This document shows, piece by piece, positions 16,473 through 24,928 of a DNA stretch of 26,807 nt (the stretch's first letter is position 1; each line of letters starts with the position of its first letter). Source of the DNA: CAZJOD01 sp964547525 (GTDB taxonomy: Bacteria; Bacillota; Clostridia; JAAYHZ01). The stretch covers positions 1-26,807 of the forward strand of contig CAZJOD010000035.1 of NCBI GenBank assembly GCA_964547525.1. The letters are read 5' to 3'. A model generated the notes under the pieces. That model was not told the origin of the DNA. It saw nothing but the letters and a program-made list of their open reading frames with translations, and did no database searches. Both the position numbers and the translations under genes were made by a program.

Positions 16473-17327
16473 ATGAAAATGGAATTTAAATATATTAATA
16501 CCAACAATGATATTTGCTCTGATGATATAAACACTTTGTTTCCTAATTGGGAAGCCGGTAAGGAAAATTTATGTGTTTTCAGCCCCCATGACGATGATGC
16601 GTTAATAGGTGCGGGTTATGCAATAAAAGCGGCACAAAAAAACGGTGCCGAAGTTTATGTTTTTATTTTTTGCAGTGGAAATGCAGGATATAGCAAGCCC
16701 GAACAAAGGGAAAGTATAGTTGATATAAGAAAAGATGAAACCGTTAAAGCATATGCGGAATTAGGAGTGAAAGAAGAGAATATAATAAGATTTGATTTTT
16801 GTGATTTCACCGCTTTACGTTATATAGGATGGAAACTGGATGAAGATAGAGACGGAAGTTTTAAATTGATTATAACGGCACTGAGAAAATTTAAAATTAC
16901 AAGAGTATTGGTACCAAATCATTACAGGGAGCATATCGACCATACGGCGGTTTATTGTATAGGAGCGTATGATTCACCTCAAGCAGGAGATCCTGTTGTT
17001 GTTGATTGGGGCGAACCTAATGCTGTAAAATCTGTTGCCGAGTACTCGGTGTGGGCGGATTTTTCTCCGGAAGACGCTTTAGTGGAGGGAAGGCCGGTGA
17101 GAGCGAATCGAATTGTTGTTACCGATGAACAGTGTGAGGGAATAATCCAAAAAGCCATAAAACATTATGAATCACAGGGTGAAATTATAAAAGGATTAGT
17201 GAAATCCAGACAAGACAGAAGAATACAAAACGGTATGTACATGGAATTATATATACTCTTTGATCCTAGACCAAAATTGGATTTTAAGCAGTATAAAAAT
17301 TATTTATCAGAAAGAAATCTATTATAA
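16473..17327 (+). CDS. PIG-L/LmbE-family zinc deacetylase
   Basis: A 284-residue cytosolic hydrolase of the PIG-L fold, predicted to remove an acyl group from an N-acetyl sugar or similar amide. The zinc motif is SPHDDD (His39 with Asp41/Asp42; the family form is PHPDD), and the second half-site is NHYREHIDH (His154, Asp156, His157). The Rossmann-like strand VYVFIFCSGNAG follows the first motif. An AAAAGGAGA site precedes two in-frame ATGs at 16473 and 16479, the second with better spacing, so the true protein may be two residues shorter. The DUF3604 gene follows after 58 nt without a terminator, suggesting cotranscription and a common substrate. The substrate is not predictable from the sequence. 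Confidence 0.92.
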   Translation: MKMEFKYINTNNDICSDDINTLFPNWEAGKENLCVFSPHDDDALIGAGYAIKAAQKNGAEVYVFIFCSGNAGYSKPEQRESIVDIRKDETVKAYAELGVKEENIIRFDFCDFTALRYIGWKLDEDRDGSFKLIITALRKFKITRVLVPNHYREHIDHTAVYCIGAYDSPQAGDPVVVDWGEPNAVKSVAEYSVWADFSPEDALVEGRPVRANRIVVTDEQCEGIIQKAIKHYESQGEIIKGLVKSRQDRRIQNGMYMELYILFDPRPKLDFKQYKNYLSERNLL

Positions 17328-17385
17328 TCATAATATCTGTAAACCCGATAAACAATGTATAAACAGTAGTTAAACGGAGGCAAAT

Positions 17386-19575
17386 ATGCAAAGTAATATT
17401 AAAGAAACAATAGTTTTGGAAATGAGCAAAGGAATAAATAATCACCCGGTTAATTTTGATTTTGAAATGGAATTTCATGATTTAAATGGGAATAAGGTTG
17501 AGGGAAAAAAACTAAATGTAATAACCGGAACTGCAGGCAGTTGGATTTTTAAAATAGTTAATAACCAAAAGGATTATTATCCGGGAACTAATTTTATTGT
17601 CCTGGGAACCAATTATAATTTTTCTCACAAATGTCAGACTCAAAAGCCTAAGGGCAGAGATTACACGACACTAAAGACCATCTCCCAAGCAAAACTTAAA
17701 ATAAATCCGGGATCACAGGTAGGATTTACTTGCCCGTTTACGGTTTCTGTTGAACAAGGAGTTTTTAAAAAAGGTGATTCGTTTGAAGTTACGGTTGGAG
17801 ATACAAGCGAAGGGTCTAAAGGAAGTGAAACATATTGGACGGTTTCAGAAGCAAAAATATTTTTAATTGCCGAGTATGATCAGCAAATTGATATCTGTGA
17901 CAAAGAACCTGTAACCATATTAGGATTGCCTCACCATGAAGTGACATATATTCGTGTTTTACTGCCTACGGTAGTAAAACCGCAGGAAAAGTTTGATGTT
18001 TTGATATCTGTCTACGATAGAAATTCAAATATAATAGAAGATTTCACAGATATTGTTTTGTTGGAAGACACAACGGGGTTTGAAAATATTTGTTCTGTAA
18101 CGGATTTTAAAACTAATGGTGAAAAAGGTGTGATTATACAGCCGGATGTTTTTTGTTCAGTGGAAGGTGTATACCGAATAAAAGCAAGGCTTAAAGATTC
18201 CAACGAATGTTTTGTCTCCAATCCTGTGAAAGTGCTTGAGCATCCTAAAAATAGAGTATTTTGGGGAGATCTTCATGCTCATGGCTGGGGAGACCGGTCT
18301 ATGTATATAATGTCAGGAAATACCGAGAAAATGAATCCCTTCGGTCGGCACTACCAGGCGCATAAACAATGCAGATTGGATTTTTGTGCAATAGGGCCTA
18401 TGTCTATGCCGAAGATAAATGCACAAGAAATATGGGATACCTATAAACAAGCGTGTATTTCATATGACATACAAAACAAATATGTTCCGTTCTTGTCGTA
18501 TGAATCACACCCGGGTCAACGTGAAGGTGATAGAAATATTTTCTTTAAACATTTGGATGAACAGCTTCCTCCCGTTTACGAGACTTCGTTATATGAAGTT
18601 GAAGGGTTATATGGAAAACGTGACGATGTTATAATGGAAGTGCATATAGGAGGCAGCACCCCGAAATGGGATGTTTATCAATGCCAAAGTGACAGAATGG
18701 TTGAAGTCATAAGTGCTTTTGGAAATGCAGAATGGTTAATGCAAAAAGCTTTAGGCTTAGGTATGAAATTTGCTGTTTGTGGATGTACAGACTTGCATGC
18801 AGGTCTTCAAGGAGGACCACGAGCAGTGGAAACTGGTAGAGGTAGAAATGGAAAAATTCTGTTTCAAAGAGATTGTGCATACGGAAGCGGACCTTTAACC
18901 GCATCAGTTACCGACGGTCTGACCAGAAACAAGATATGGAACAGCTTTACTACAGGATCAACGTATGCGACATCCGGTGCGCGAATGTATGTAGATTTTA
19001 CTTTTAACGGAGCTTCTATGGGAGAGACCGTCAAAGTAACAGATAAAATGTCATATTCATTATGTTGTCACGGGACTGATATAATTCAAAAAATCGATTT
19101 GATATGTGGAAGGAATGTAGTTGCTACACATCAACCGGGCACTGCGGATTTTGAAATTTCCGGCACTGTCCATGCAAAAAATTTAAATGGCGAGTGGGTA
19201 TATCTAAGAATAAAACAAGTTGATGAGCATTATGCATTTACAACTCCCGTTTGGCTAAATAACGGTAATGAGAAATGGAATAAAGCCGTAGACCGTTACG
19301 ATGAAGCCGATACCAAAGCTGCCGAAAAATACTTGCCCCACTTATTAGATTATTTAGAATGTAATGAGGACATACTAAAATTTAAAGAATTAAAGCCGGT
19401 GGCTGTAGTAAAACAAGAAAATGCAAAATGTGTACTGTTTACTGGAAAATACGAAAACACACCTATTGTTATAAGGTGGTTTTATGAGTTTGAAGTACCC
19501 AAAATAAGAATAGATTGGGGTATGTCTGATAACGGTATATGGGATGATGAAGCTGTAAGAAGGTATGATTTATAA
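17386..19575 (+). CDS. DUF3604-domain protein (PHP-like metal-dependent hydrolase)
   Basis: A 729-residue protein without signal peptide, so cytosolic. Residues 1 to about 285 are strand-rich and look like two Ig-like modules (VKPQEKFDVLISVYD near 200). The DUF3604 catalytic part starts at RVFWGDLHAHGWGD (His297, His299). It continues with LDFCAIGP, FLSYESHPGQREGDRN, VIMEVHIGGSTP, CGCTDLHAG (about 465-473) and ARMYVDFTFNGASMG, a set of His/Asp motifs that fits a PHP-like metal centre. The DUF3604 family is poorly characterised; hydrolysis of a phosphoester or another ester is inferred only from fold resemblance. The start follows CGGAGG at 7 nt. It sits 58 nt after the PIG-L deacetylase, and no clear terminator follows. 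Confidence 0.88.
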   Translation: MQSNIKETIVLEMSKGINNHPVNFDFEMEFHDLNGNKVEGKKLNVITGTAGSWIFKIVNNQKDYYPGTNFIVLGTNYNFSHKCQTQKPKGRDYTTLKTISQAKLKINPGSQVGFTCPFTVSVEQGVFKKGDSFEVTVGDTSEGSKGSETYWTVSEAKIFLIAEYDQQIDICDKEPVTILGLPHHEVTYIRVLLPTVVKPQEKFDVLISVYDRNSNIIEDFTDIVLLEDTTGFENICSVTDFKTNGEKGVIIQPDVFCSVEGVYRIKARLKDSNECFVSNPVKVLEHPKNRVFWGDLHAHGWGDRSMYIMSGNTEKMNPFGRHYQAHKQCRLDFCAIGPMSMPKINAQEIWDTYKQACISYDIQNKYVPFLSYESHPGQREGDRNIFFKHLDEQLPPVYETSLYEVEGLYGKRDDVIMEVHIGGSTPKWDVYQCQSDRMVEVISAFGNAEWLMQKALGLGMKFAVCGCTDLHAGLQGGPRAVETGRGRNGKILFQRDCAYGSGPLTASVTDGLTRNKIWNSFTTGSTYATSGARMYVDFTFNGASMGETVKVTDKMSYSLCCHGTDIIQKIDLICGRNVVATHQPGTADFEISGTVHAKNLNGEWVYLRIKQVDEHYAFTTPVWLNNGNEKWNKAVDRYDEADTKAAEKYLPHLLDYLECNEDILKFKELKPVAVVKQENAKCVLFTGKYENTPIVIRWFYEFEVPKIRIDWGMSDNGIWDDEAVRRYDL

Positions 19576-19684
19576 AGCTAAAGCGCAATAAACAAAACAA
19601 AGTGCTTAAAAAGCCATAAAAAACGGTGTAGTTGGTGTTTAAAAGGCTTAGAAACTTAAAATTTTAAAAAAATTAAAAAAATCA

Positions 19685-19713
19685 TTGACATTTGGTAATA
19701 ATTACTGTAGACT
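19685..19713 (+). promoter_or_regulatory. Sigma-A promoter of the metK leader
   Basis: A perfect TTGACA (19685-19690), 17-bp spacer and TAGACT (19708-19713). It starts transcription about 50 nt before the riboswitch. The stretch 19576-19684 before it is A-rich and shows nothing else I can support. Confidence 0.75.
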
Positions 19714-19772
19714 GCATAATTGTTAGCAAGATATATGATAAATATGTCTGCCAACATAAATGATAATAAAAT

Positions 19773-19872
19773 ACTTATCAAGAGAGGCGGAGGGACGTGG
19801 CCCGATGAAACCCGGCAACCGATATTTAATATCATGGTGCCAATTCCCGCAGGTTAATCCTGAAAGATGAGT
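19773..19872 (+). ncRNA. SAM-I (S-box) riboswitch
   Basis: S-box consensus blocks occur in order: AGAG before GGCGGAGGGA, then GGCCCGATGAAACCCGGCAA, then GGTGCCAATTCC, and a closing GAAAGATGAG. The P1 helix pairs ACTTATC (19773-19779) with GATGAGT (19866-19872). When SAM is bound the aptamer holds P1 and the downstream terminator forms. Without SAM, GATGAG of P1 can pair with CTCTTC (19885-19890) with one mismatch as an antiterminator. The controlled gene is metK, giving feedback by its own product. Confidence 0.96.
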
Positions 19873-19883
19873 AAGAAAATAAT

Positions 19884-19910
19884 TCTCTTCCTTCAGGGGA
19901 GAGATTTTTT
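19884..19910 (+). terminator. Riboswitch-controlled terminator
   Basis: TCTCTTCC (19884-19891) pairs with GGGAGAGA (19897-19904, one G-U), and six T follow; its left arm overlaps the antiterminator partner of the S-box P1 strand. Confidence 0.92.
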
Positions 19911-19974
19911 ATTTTTATGGAATCTACAATTCAGGGAAACCTACTACTATATTTTATATAATGGAGGGTTTTAT

Positions 19975-21159
19975 ATGACAGTAAAATTTTTTACATCCGA
20001 GTCGGTGACCGAAGGACATCCCGACAAAATATGCGATCAAATATCGGATAATGTTTTAGACGCCATTTTGGCGTGTGATCCAAACGGCAGGGTTGCATGC
20101 GAAACAGCCGTTACTACAGGATTAGTGCTTGTAATGGGAGAGATAACAACTGATTGTTATGTTGATATTCCGAAAATTGCCCGTAATGTGGTAAAAAATA
20201 TTGGGTACGATAATGCTGAATACGGTTTTGACGGCAATACCTGTGCAGTTTTAACAGCCATTGACGAGCAATCACCGGATATAGCTATGGGCGTAAATCA
20301 ATCGTTTGAACAAAAAACCGGTCAATCGGACGATTTACAAAACGGTGCGGGAGACCAAGGAATGATGTTCGGTTACGCCTGCAACGAATCAAAAGAACTT
20401 ATGCCCGCGCCCATTACATTTGCACATAATATAACTCGCGAATTGGCTAGAGTAAGAAAAGAAAAAATTCTTCCTTATCTTAGACCGGATGGTAAATCTC
20501 AGGTTACTTTCCGATACGTTGACGGAGTACCTGACAGAATTGACACCATTGTGGTTTCAACCCAACATGCTCCTGATGTTTCACAAAACAAAATACATGA
20601 TGATGTTTATGAGACTGTGATAAAGCAAGTTATACCAAACCGGTTACTTGATAATAACACAAAAATATACATTAACCCCACAGGGCGATTTGTAACAGGA
20701 GGCCCTCAAGGGGATTCGGGTCTTACCGGCAGAAAAATCATAGTCGACACATACGGTGGAATGGGACGTCACGGAGGAGGCGCATTCTCGGGTAAAGATC
20801 CTACCAAGGTAGACCGTTCGGCGGCTTATGCGGCACGACATGTAGCAAAAAATATTGTTGCGGCGAAACTAGCCGACAGATGTGAGGTTGAATTGGCATA
20901 TGCTATAGGAGTTGCACGTCCGGTGTCTATATTAGTTGATACATTCGGAACCGGAGTAGTTGACGATGAAAAGATTGCAAATGCGGTTAATAAATTATTT
21001 GATCTTCGTCCCACTGCAATAATTAAATACTATGATTTAAGAAGGCCTATTTATGCACAAGTTGCGACTTACGGTCATTTTGGAAGGTTAGATCTTGATT
21101 TAACCTGGGAAAGATTAGATAAAACCGAGCAGTTAAAAGATTATTTCAATATTAAATAG
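19975..21159 (+). CDS. metK: S-adenosylmethionine synthetase
   Basis: A 394-residue cytosolic enzyme, the usual length, making S-adenosylmethionine from methionine and ATP as a tetramer with Mg and K. Signatures are TSESVTEGHPDKICDQISD at residue 8, the ATP-site GAGDQGMMFGYA near 123, GRFVTGGPQGDSGLTGRKI and the P-loop-like GGGAFSGKDPTKVDRSAAY. I chose the ATG at 19975, preceded by GGAGGG at 6 nt. An open frame extends upstream to 19867 but lies inside the riboswitch and terminator and is not coding. The gene is alone between the S-box leader and a long terminator hairpin. Confidence 0.98.
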   Translation: MTVKFFTSESVTEGHPDKICDQISDNVLDAILACDPNGRVACETAVTTGLVLVMGEITTDCYVDIPKIARNVVKNIGYDNAEYGFDGNTCAVLTAIDEQSPDIAMGVNQSFEQKTGQSDDLQNGAGDQGMMFGYACNESKELMPAPITFAHNITRELARVRKEKILPYLRPDGKSQVTFRYVDGVPDRIDTIVVSTQHAPDVSQNKIHDDVYETVIKQVIPNRLLDNNTKIYINPTGRFVTGGPQGDSGLTGRKIIVDTYGGMGRHGGGAFSGKDPTKVDRSAAYAARHVAKNIVAAKLADRCEVELAYAIGVARPVSILVDTFGTGVVDDEKIANAVNKLFDLRPTAIIKYYDLRRPIYAQVATYGHFGRLDLDLTWERLDKTEQLKDYFNIK

Positions 21160-21176
21160 AAGATTTACACTTAGAA

Positions 21177-21221
21177 AAAAGGTTCAAATACAAAAACACC
21201 GTTTGAGTATTTGAACCTTTT
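21177..21221 (+). terminator. Terminator of metK
   Basis: AAAAGGTTCAAATAC (21177-21191) pairs perfectly with GTATTTGAACCTTTT (21207-21221) around a 15-nt loop. Confidence 0.9.
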
Positions 21222-21339
21222 ATGTTATATAAAATCAATGGAAATGTCTTTGATACCTGTAATTACCGCAGTGAAACCATAGATTTATTATATTCCGGGT
21301 TTTAAGGTATGCTGTTCCTAAGCAGCCAATAACATACTC

Positions 21340-21368
21340 TTGTATTGCCGCCTAATGCTGTTTATGTT
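21340..21368 (+). promoter_or_regulatory. Weak putative promoter of the L,D-transpeptidase gene, covered by a dyad
   Basis: TTGTAT (21340-21345), 17 bp and TATGTT (21363-21368). An 8-bp inverted repeat, ATAACATA (21329-21336) and TATGTTAT (21363-21370), brackets it, and ATGCTGTT occurs twice (21309 and 21355). Confidence 0.35.
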
Positions 21369-21406
21369 ATGCTTTACTTGATCAAACAAGGCGGAGGTTT
21401 AAAACG

Positions 21407-22216
21407 GTGAAAAAATTCATATGTGGTTTGTTTTTCATTTTCATTTTGTCAGGTTGTACATCAAATCGGTTACCAGGATCTAATAATGTGGAGCATGGTG
21501 GAACCGAACAGGATGAAAACATAAAAATTTTTGAAAAAAGCGACTCTTCAAATGCTGTTACTACAGTATCGGAAAAAATCACCTCTACAATGGAAAGTGG
21601 TATGAATGAGTCCGGGAAGTCCGGTACCGGGACTACTCCAAAAAGCCAATCCGATGAAGAAACGAAAAAAGATGAAGAATACACAAAAGAATCAAATTAT
21701 ATGGATTCAAATGATGCTGATAATTTATTTTACGTAGAACCTTCTGCAAAAAGCGAGAATGTCCGGATTGAAATATATAAACAAAGAAGACATCTGGAAC
21801 TTTTTGATGCCGGAAATCTCATCGGACGGTTTAAAATTGCTTTAGGATTCAATCCTATAGGACACAAAGAAAAAGAAGGAGATGGAAAAACACCTGAAGG
21901 TGAGTACTATATATGTTATATAAACAGTAACAGTCAGTTTCATTTATTTTATGGTTTGAGCTATCCGAATGTGATTGACGCTCAAAAAGCGCTTTCACAA
22001 AATCGGATTTCTCAAACGCAATTTAATAATATAAAGGATGCCATAGATAAAAGAAATAGACCCGACTGGTATACCGCCTTAGGGGGTGAAGTAGGTATTC
22101 ACGGAGGAGGAAATTCAAGGGATTGGACATGGGGCTGTATCGCTTTAACCGACGATGACATTGACATACTGGCAAAGCATATCGGTATAGGTACGGAAGT
22201 TATTATTTATCCGTAA
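21407..22216 (+). CDS. L,D-transpeptidase (YkuD) lipoprotein
   Basis: A 269-residue secreted lipoprotein. The start is GTG with GGAGGT 8 nt upstream. A short signal peptide ends in the lipobox LSGC, so Cys17 is the predicted lipid anchor. Residues 18 to about 115 are a low-complexity linker rich in Ser, Thr, Glu and Lys that should span the wall. The YkuD domain (about 120-269) runs from VRIEIYKQRRHLELFD through KTPEGEYYI to the active site GIHGGG...WTWGCIAL with His232 and Cys244. These enzymes form 3-3 cross-links in peptidoglycan or modify wall polymers outside the membrane. It is monocistronic and converges with the helicase gene 19 nt away; only an AT-only 7-bp hairpin lies between them. 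Confidence 0.93.
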   Translation: MKKFICGLFFIFILSGCTSNRLPGSNNVEHGGTEQDENIKIFEKSDSSNAVTTVSEKITSTMESGMNESGKSGTGTTPKSQSDEETKKDEEYTKESNYMDSNDADNLFYVEPSAKSENVRIEIYKQRRHLELFDAGNLIGRFKIALGFNPIGHKEKEGDGKTPEGEYYICYINSNSQFHLFYGLSYPNVIDAQKALSQNRISQTQFNNIKDAIDKRNRPDWYTALGGEVGIHGGGNSRDWTWGCIALTDDDIDILAKHIGIGTEVIIYP

Positions 22217-22235
22217 ATATATTGAATTACATATA

Positions 22236-24470
22236 TTAAGTCAGTAACGGGGTCGGTCTGTCAATAAACAACAAGTGCAGATCATAAATCGGGCGAGTCA
22301 TTGCCACATACAATAATTTAGCGTCATCTTCGTTCATATGATAAGTATTATGATCTGCATCCGCAATAATGACACTGTCGAATTCCAATCCCTTTGCCAG
22401 ATATATGGGTATTATAACCGGGCCGCCTTTATATTCCGCTTCGTTTCCTGTAATCAGGGTAAAAGAAATATTTTTCTTCTTTTTTAACATATCATAGATT
22501 TTTTTACAAGCTTTTATATTTTTACAGATAATCGCTACTGATTTTTTATCATTTTCATAGTAACCTGATACAATTTCATAAATTATGTTGCATATGTCTT
22601 CGGTTGTTTGTGCTTTTCGCCAACAAGGTTTATTTCCATGACGTATAACAGGTTTGGCCAAATAATTTTTGTAAGCGGGAAACTTAGCCAATACCTTTAC
22701 GGCTTCGGTCATAACCTCAACGGTATTCCTATAACTTTGATTCAATATTTCATATTTACAACCATGGTTTGTAGTAAATATCTCTGTGAGAGCCGACCAG
22801 TCCGAAACACCTCTATAGGAATATATTCCTTGGCATATATCACCCAGTATGGTAAACGAACTGTTCGGAGAAGTCATTTTAAGGACATACAACTGAAAAA
22901 GGCTTAAATCCTGAGCTTCGTCAATAATAATATGTTTTATTTCGTTATGATCTTCGGAACCGTACATATACCGTTTAATAAACATAAGAGGTGCCAAATC
23001 GTCAAGCTCATATACACCTTCTTTTATGCTTTTTAATGTAGTCTCGGCCGTTCTTTTTACTATACCTTCAAAATTATTGACAATGTAATTTAAGAATTGA
23101 TCATAGTATTGCCAACACGATGTTTTAACAATACGATCAAAAAATTTATTTACCAATGCTCTGTGGTTTTTCTTCAAGTATTCAATTGTCTTATCTCTGT
23201 AATCAAGCTCTTTAATTATACGTGACTGTCTTAACTTCGGGTCGAATATTTCTCTTTTTGCCGTTAAAACATTATTGTTGCATTGAATCTCCAGCTGTTC
23301 GGATACACTTTGTATTACAGACTTTGCCAACTGTCTTACATGATCCTTAATTAACGGTATCCGCTTATAAGGAGGAAGGTAGTTCAAATATGAATGGAAA
23401 AGCCAACTAATTTTTTCACTATTAATTATTGTAAATTTGTCAATGTTCAAATCACCTGCAGGAAGTAGACTTCCGGTTTTATCATCTAAAAAATCTTTTA
23501 TAAGATCTCTATATTTTAAAGAAGCTTTAAATCTTTTTTGCTTTTTAATATCATCATCCTTTTCGTAATTCTCTAAAATGTTGTTTTTATCCTGCAATTT
23601 AAGTTTTTTTCCTAGAAATTTCATAGCCGTCTCTTCATATGTGGATTGGGTCACTCGGGAAACACCTAATTCCGGTAAAACCTCGGATATATAGTCTAGA
23701 AAAAACTTATTGGGTCCTATGATTATAAATTGATCCGGTTCGAATTTTTCTCCGTAATTATATATCATATATGCCATACGATGTAGTGCGGCGGTTGTTT
23801 TTCCACTACCTGCAGCCCCTTGAACTATGATCGGAATCCACATATCGGAACGTATAATTCTGTTTTGTTCGGCTTGAATTGTTGCGGCGATATCTTTTAA
23901 TTTTCTATCGGTATTTGCAGTTATGGCATTTTGTAAAAGCTCGTCATTTGTAGTCAGATCAATATCGTAGAATTTCTCTAAAATTCTTTTATTAATTACA
24001 AATTGTCTTTTTAATGAAAGATCACCTTGTATATATCCTTCGGGACATTCGTATCCGGTTTGCCCTAACCTGGATTCATAATATAAATTGGATACAGGTG
24101 CACGCCAATCTACGATAAGCGGATGATCGCCGGGTTTTTCAATAAAATTCATTTTCCCTATATATATTGACGAATGACTTGGTTCGCCTTCTTCTTTAAA
24201 ATCTATACGTGCGAAATAGGGTTTTTGAGATGATAATGTTAAACCGGTAAGGATTTTTGACGCCGTATCCAATAATGCTTGATTTACCGCCAAGTCTATA
24301 TCGTTTTGAAAATTATCCCCGTTGAAATGAGCTTGTAAATAACTTATCTCACTTTGGAGACGTATTTGATCCAGTTTTCGTTTTTCAAAAGCCAAATCTA
24401 TTTTTTGTAGTACCTCGTCCAGTCTTTCCTTTTCATATGATAAGCTTTTATTATCGATTATTTTGGACAC
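22236..24470 (-). CDS. HelD-like superfamily 1 helicase/ATPase (RNA polymerase recycling type)
   Basis: A 744-residue cytosolic UvrD-like ATPase. The N-terminal coiled coil (residues about 10-60, YEKERLDEVLQKIDLAFEKRKLD) followed by the YIGKMNF...LIVDWRAPVSNLYYE block is typical of HelD proteins. Helicase motifs are all present: Walker A GAAGSGKTTAALHR near 220, DEAQD near 517, GDICQGIYSYRG, LAKGLEFDSVIIADA and the final YVAMTR. Known HelD binds RNA polymerase and releases stalled or post-termination complexes; this role is inferred from family. Start GTG with AGGAGG at 8 nt. Its own promoter is at 24533-24561. Housekeeping UvrD/PcrA is less likely because of the HelD-type N-terminus. Confidence 0.93.
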   Translation of the reverse strand: MSKIIDNKSLSYEKERLDEVLQKIDLAFEKRKLDQIRLQSEISYLQAHFNGDNFQNDIDLAVNQALLDTASKILTGLTLSSQKPYFARIDFKEEGEPSHSSIYIGKMNFIEKPGDHPLIVDWRAPVSNLYYESRLGQTGYECPEGYIQGDLSLKRQFVINKRILEKFYDIDLTTNDELLQNAITANTDRKLKDIAATIQAEQNRIIRSDMWIPIIVQGAAGSGKTTAALHRMAYMIYNYGEKFEPDQFIIIGPNKFFLDYISEVLPELGVSRVTQSTYEETAMKFLGKKLKLQDKNNILENYEKDDDIKKQKRFKASLKYRDLIKDFLDDKTGSLLPAGDLNIDKFTIINSEKISWLFHSYLNYLPPYKRIPLIKDHVRQLAKSVIQSVSEQLEIQCNNNVLTAKREIFDPKLRQSRIIKELDYRDKTIEYLKKNHRALVNKFFDRIVKTSCWQYYDQFLNYIVNNFEGIVKRTAETTLKSIKEGVYELDDLAPLMFIKRYMYGSEDHNEIKHIIIDEAQDLSLFQLYVLKMTSPNSSFTILGDICQGIYSYRGVSDWSALTEIFTTNHGCKYEILNQSYRNTVEVMTEAVKVLAKFPAYKNYLAKPVIRHGNKPCWRKAQTTEDICNIIYEIVSGYYENDKKSVAIICKNIKACKKIYDMLKKKKNISFTLITGNEAEYKGGPVIIPIYLAKGLEFDSVIIADADHNTYHMNEDDAKLLYVAMTRPIYDLHLLFIDRPTPLLT

Positions 24471-24532
24471 GACATTATCCTCCTGATACTTAGTTTGTGT
24501 GTAATATAAAGCTCGTTAAGGTGAGTTTTATC

Positions 24533-24561
24533 AGTATAATGGATTTTTGCCGCATATACAA
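24533..24561 (-). promoter_or_regulatory. Sigma-A promoter of the helD-like gene
   Basis: On the minus strand, TTGTAT (24556-24561), a 17-bp spacer and TATACT (24533-24538), about 60 bp before the GTG. Confidence 0.65.
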
Positions 24562-24651
24562 ATATTATTTACAATATTTCAATGCATTTCAAAATAGATA
24601 TGGTAAGCATACATGATTTTTCTCCGGAAATGTCAAAATTACTTTACAATA

Positions 24652-24786
24652 TTGTGTTTTTGTGATATCGTATTATAAAAGTGTGTCTAGAAATAAGGGT
24701 AATACCCTTTTATATCATACCTAAAGAGTGCGGATGATGTAATATAGGTGACATAATAACAAACAACTGAAAGGTTGTATTTTTTT
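24652..24786 (+). ncRNA. Candidate short RNA or attenuated leader upstream of the hydS operon
   Basis: A promoter-like TTGTGT (24652-24657) and TATAAA (24674-24679; 16-bp spacer) would start an RNA of about 100 nt that ends at a clear terminator (24763-24786). Between them lie a 6-bp hairpin AAGGGT/ACCCTT (24695-24709) and an ACCTA/TAGGT pairing (24719-24723 with 24745-24749) enclosing a purine-rich loop. I find no open reading frame. I do not recognise an RNA family; it could be a small RNA or an unknown riboswitch-like attenuator. Confidence 0.35.
24763..24786 (+). terminator. Terminator with GNRA loop in the hydS upstream region
   Basis: ACAACT (24763-24768) and GGTTGT (24773-24778) form six pairs (one T-G) closed by a GAAA tetraloop, followed by A and seven T. 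No gene lies immediately before it on this strand. Confidence 0.7.
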
Positions 24787-24799
24787 ATAGCTGAAGAGA

Positions 24800-24817
24800 T
24801 TGATAAATTGTTAACAA
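24800..24817. promoter_or_regulatory. Candidate Rex operator
   Basis: TTGATAA-ATTG-TTAACAA matches the clostridial Rex pattern TTGTTAA-N4-TTAACAA with one mismatch. A 14-bp perfect palindrome AATTGTTAACAATT (24806-24819) overlaps it. It lies just upstream of the putative hydS promoter. Rex senses NADH/NAD and often controls hydrogenase genes. Confidence 0.5.
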
Positions 24818-24825
24818 TTAGTTTT

Positions 24826-24854
24826 TATACAATAATAATTTGTCAGGCTATAAT
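24826..24854 (+). promoter_or_regulatory. Putative promoter of the DRTGG/ATPase/hydS operon
   Basis: TATACA (24826-24831), 17-bp spacer and perfect TATAAT (24849-24854), 75 bp before the first gene. Confidence 0.5.
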
Positions 24855-24928
24855 AATTGTTTATTTAATTTGCGTGTCTTTTAATAACATGCAATATTGA
24901 TGCTATATATAAGAAAGGCTATTCAAAT

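Noticed and set aside
19581..19658. Possible terminator hairpins after the DUF3604 gene (AAGCGC/GTGCTT, AAGCC/GGCTT)
   Set aside because: The stems are short, loops large and no T run follows on the plus strand.
19867..19974. N-terminal extension of metK
   Set aside because: The extra codons cover the riboswitch P1 strand and terminator, and the MetK family starts at the 19975 ATG, which has GGAGGG upstream.
22209..22234. AT-only hairpin between the L,D-transpeptidase and helicase genes as bidirectional terminator
   Set aside because: Seven A/T pairs without GC and without a proper T run are too weak to call.
24695..24709. AAGGGT/ACCCTT hairpin as a terminator
   Set aside because: The stem is only 6 bp with a 3-nt loop and the following tract is TTTTAT, not a true T run.
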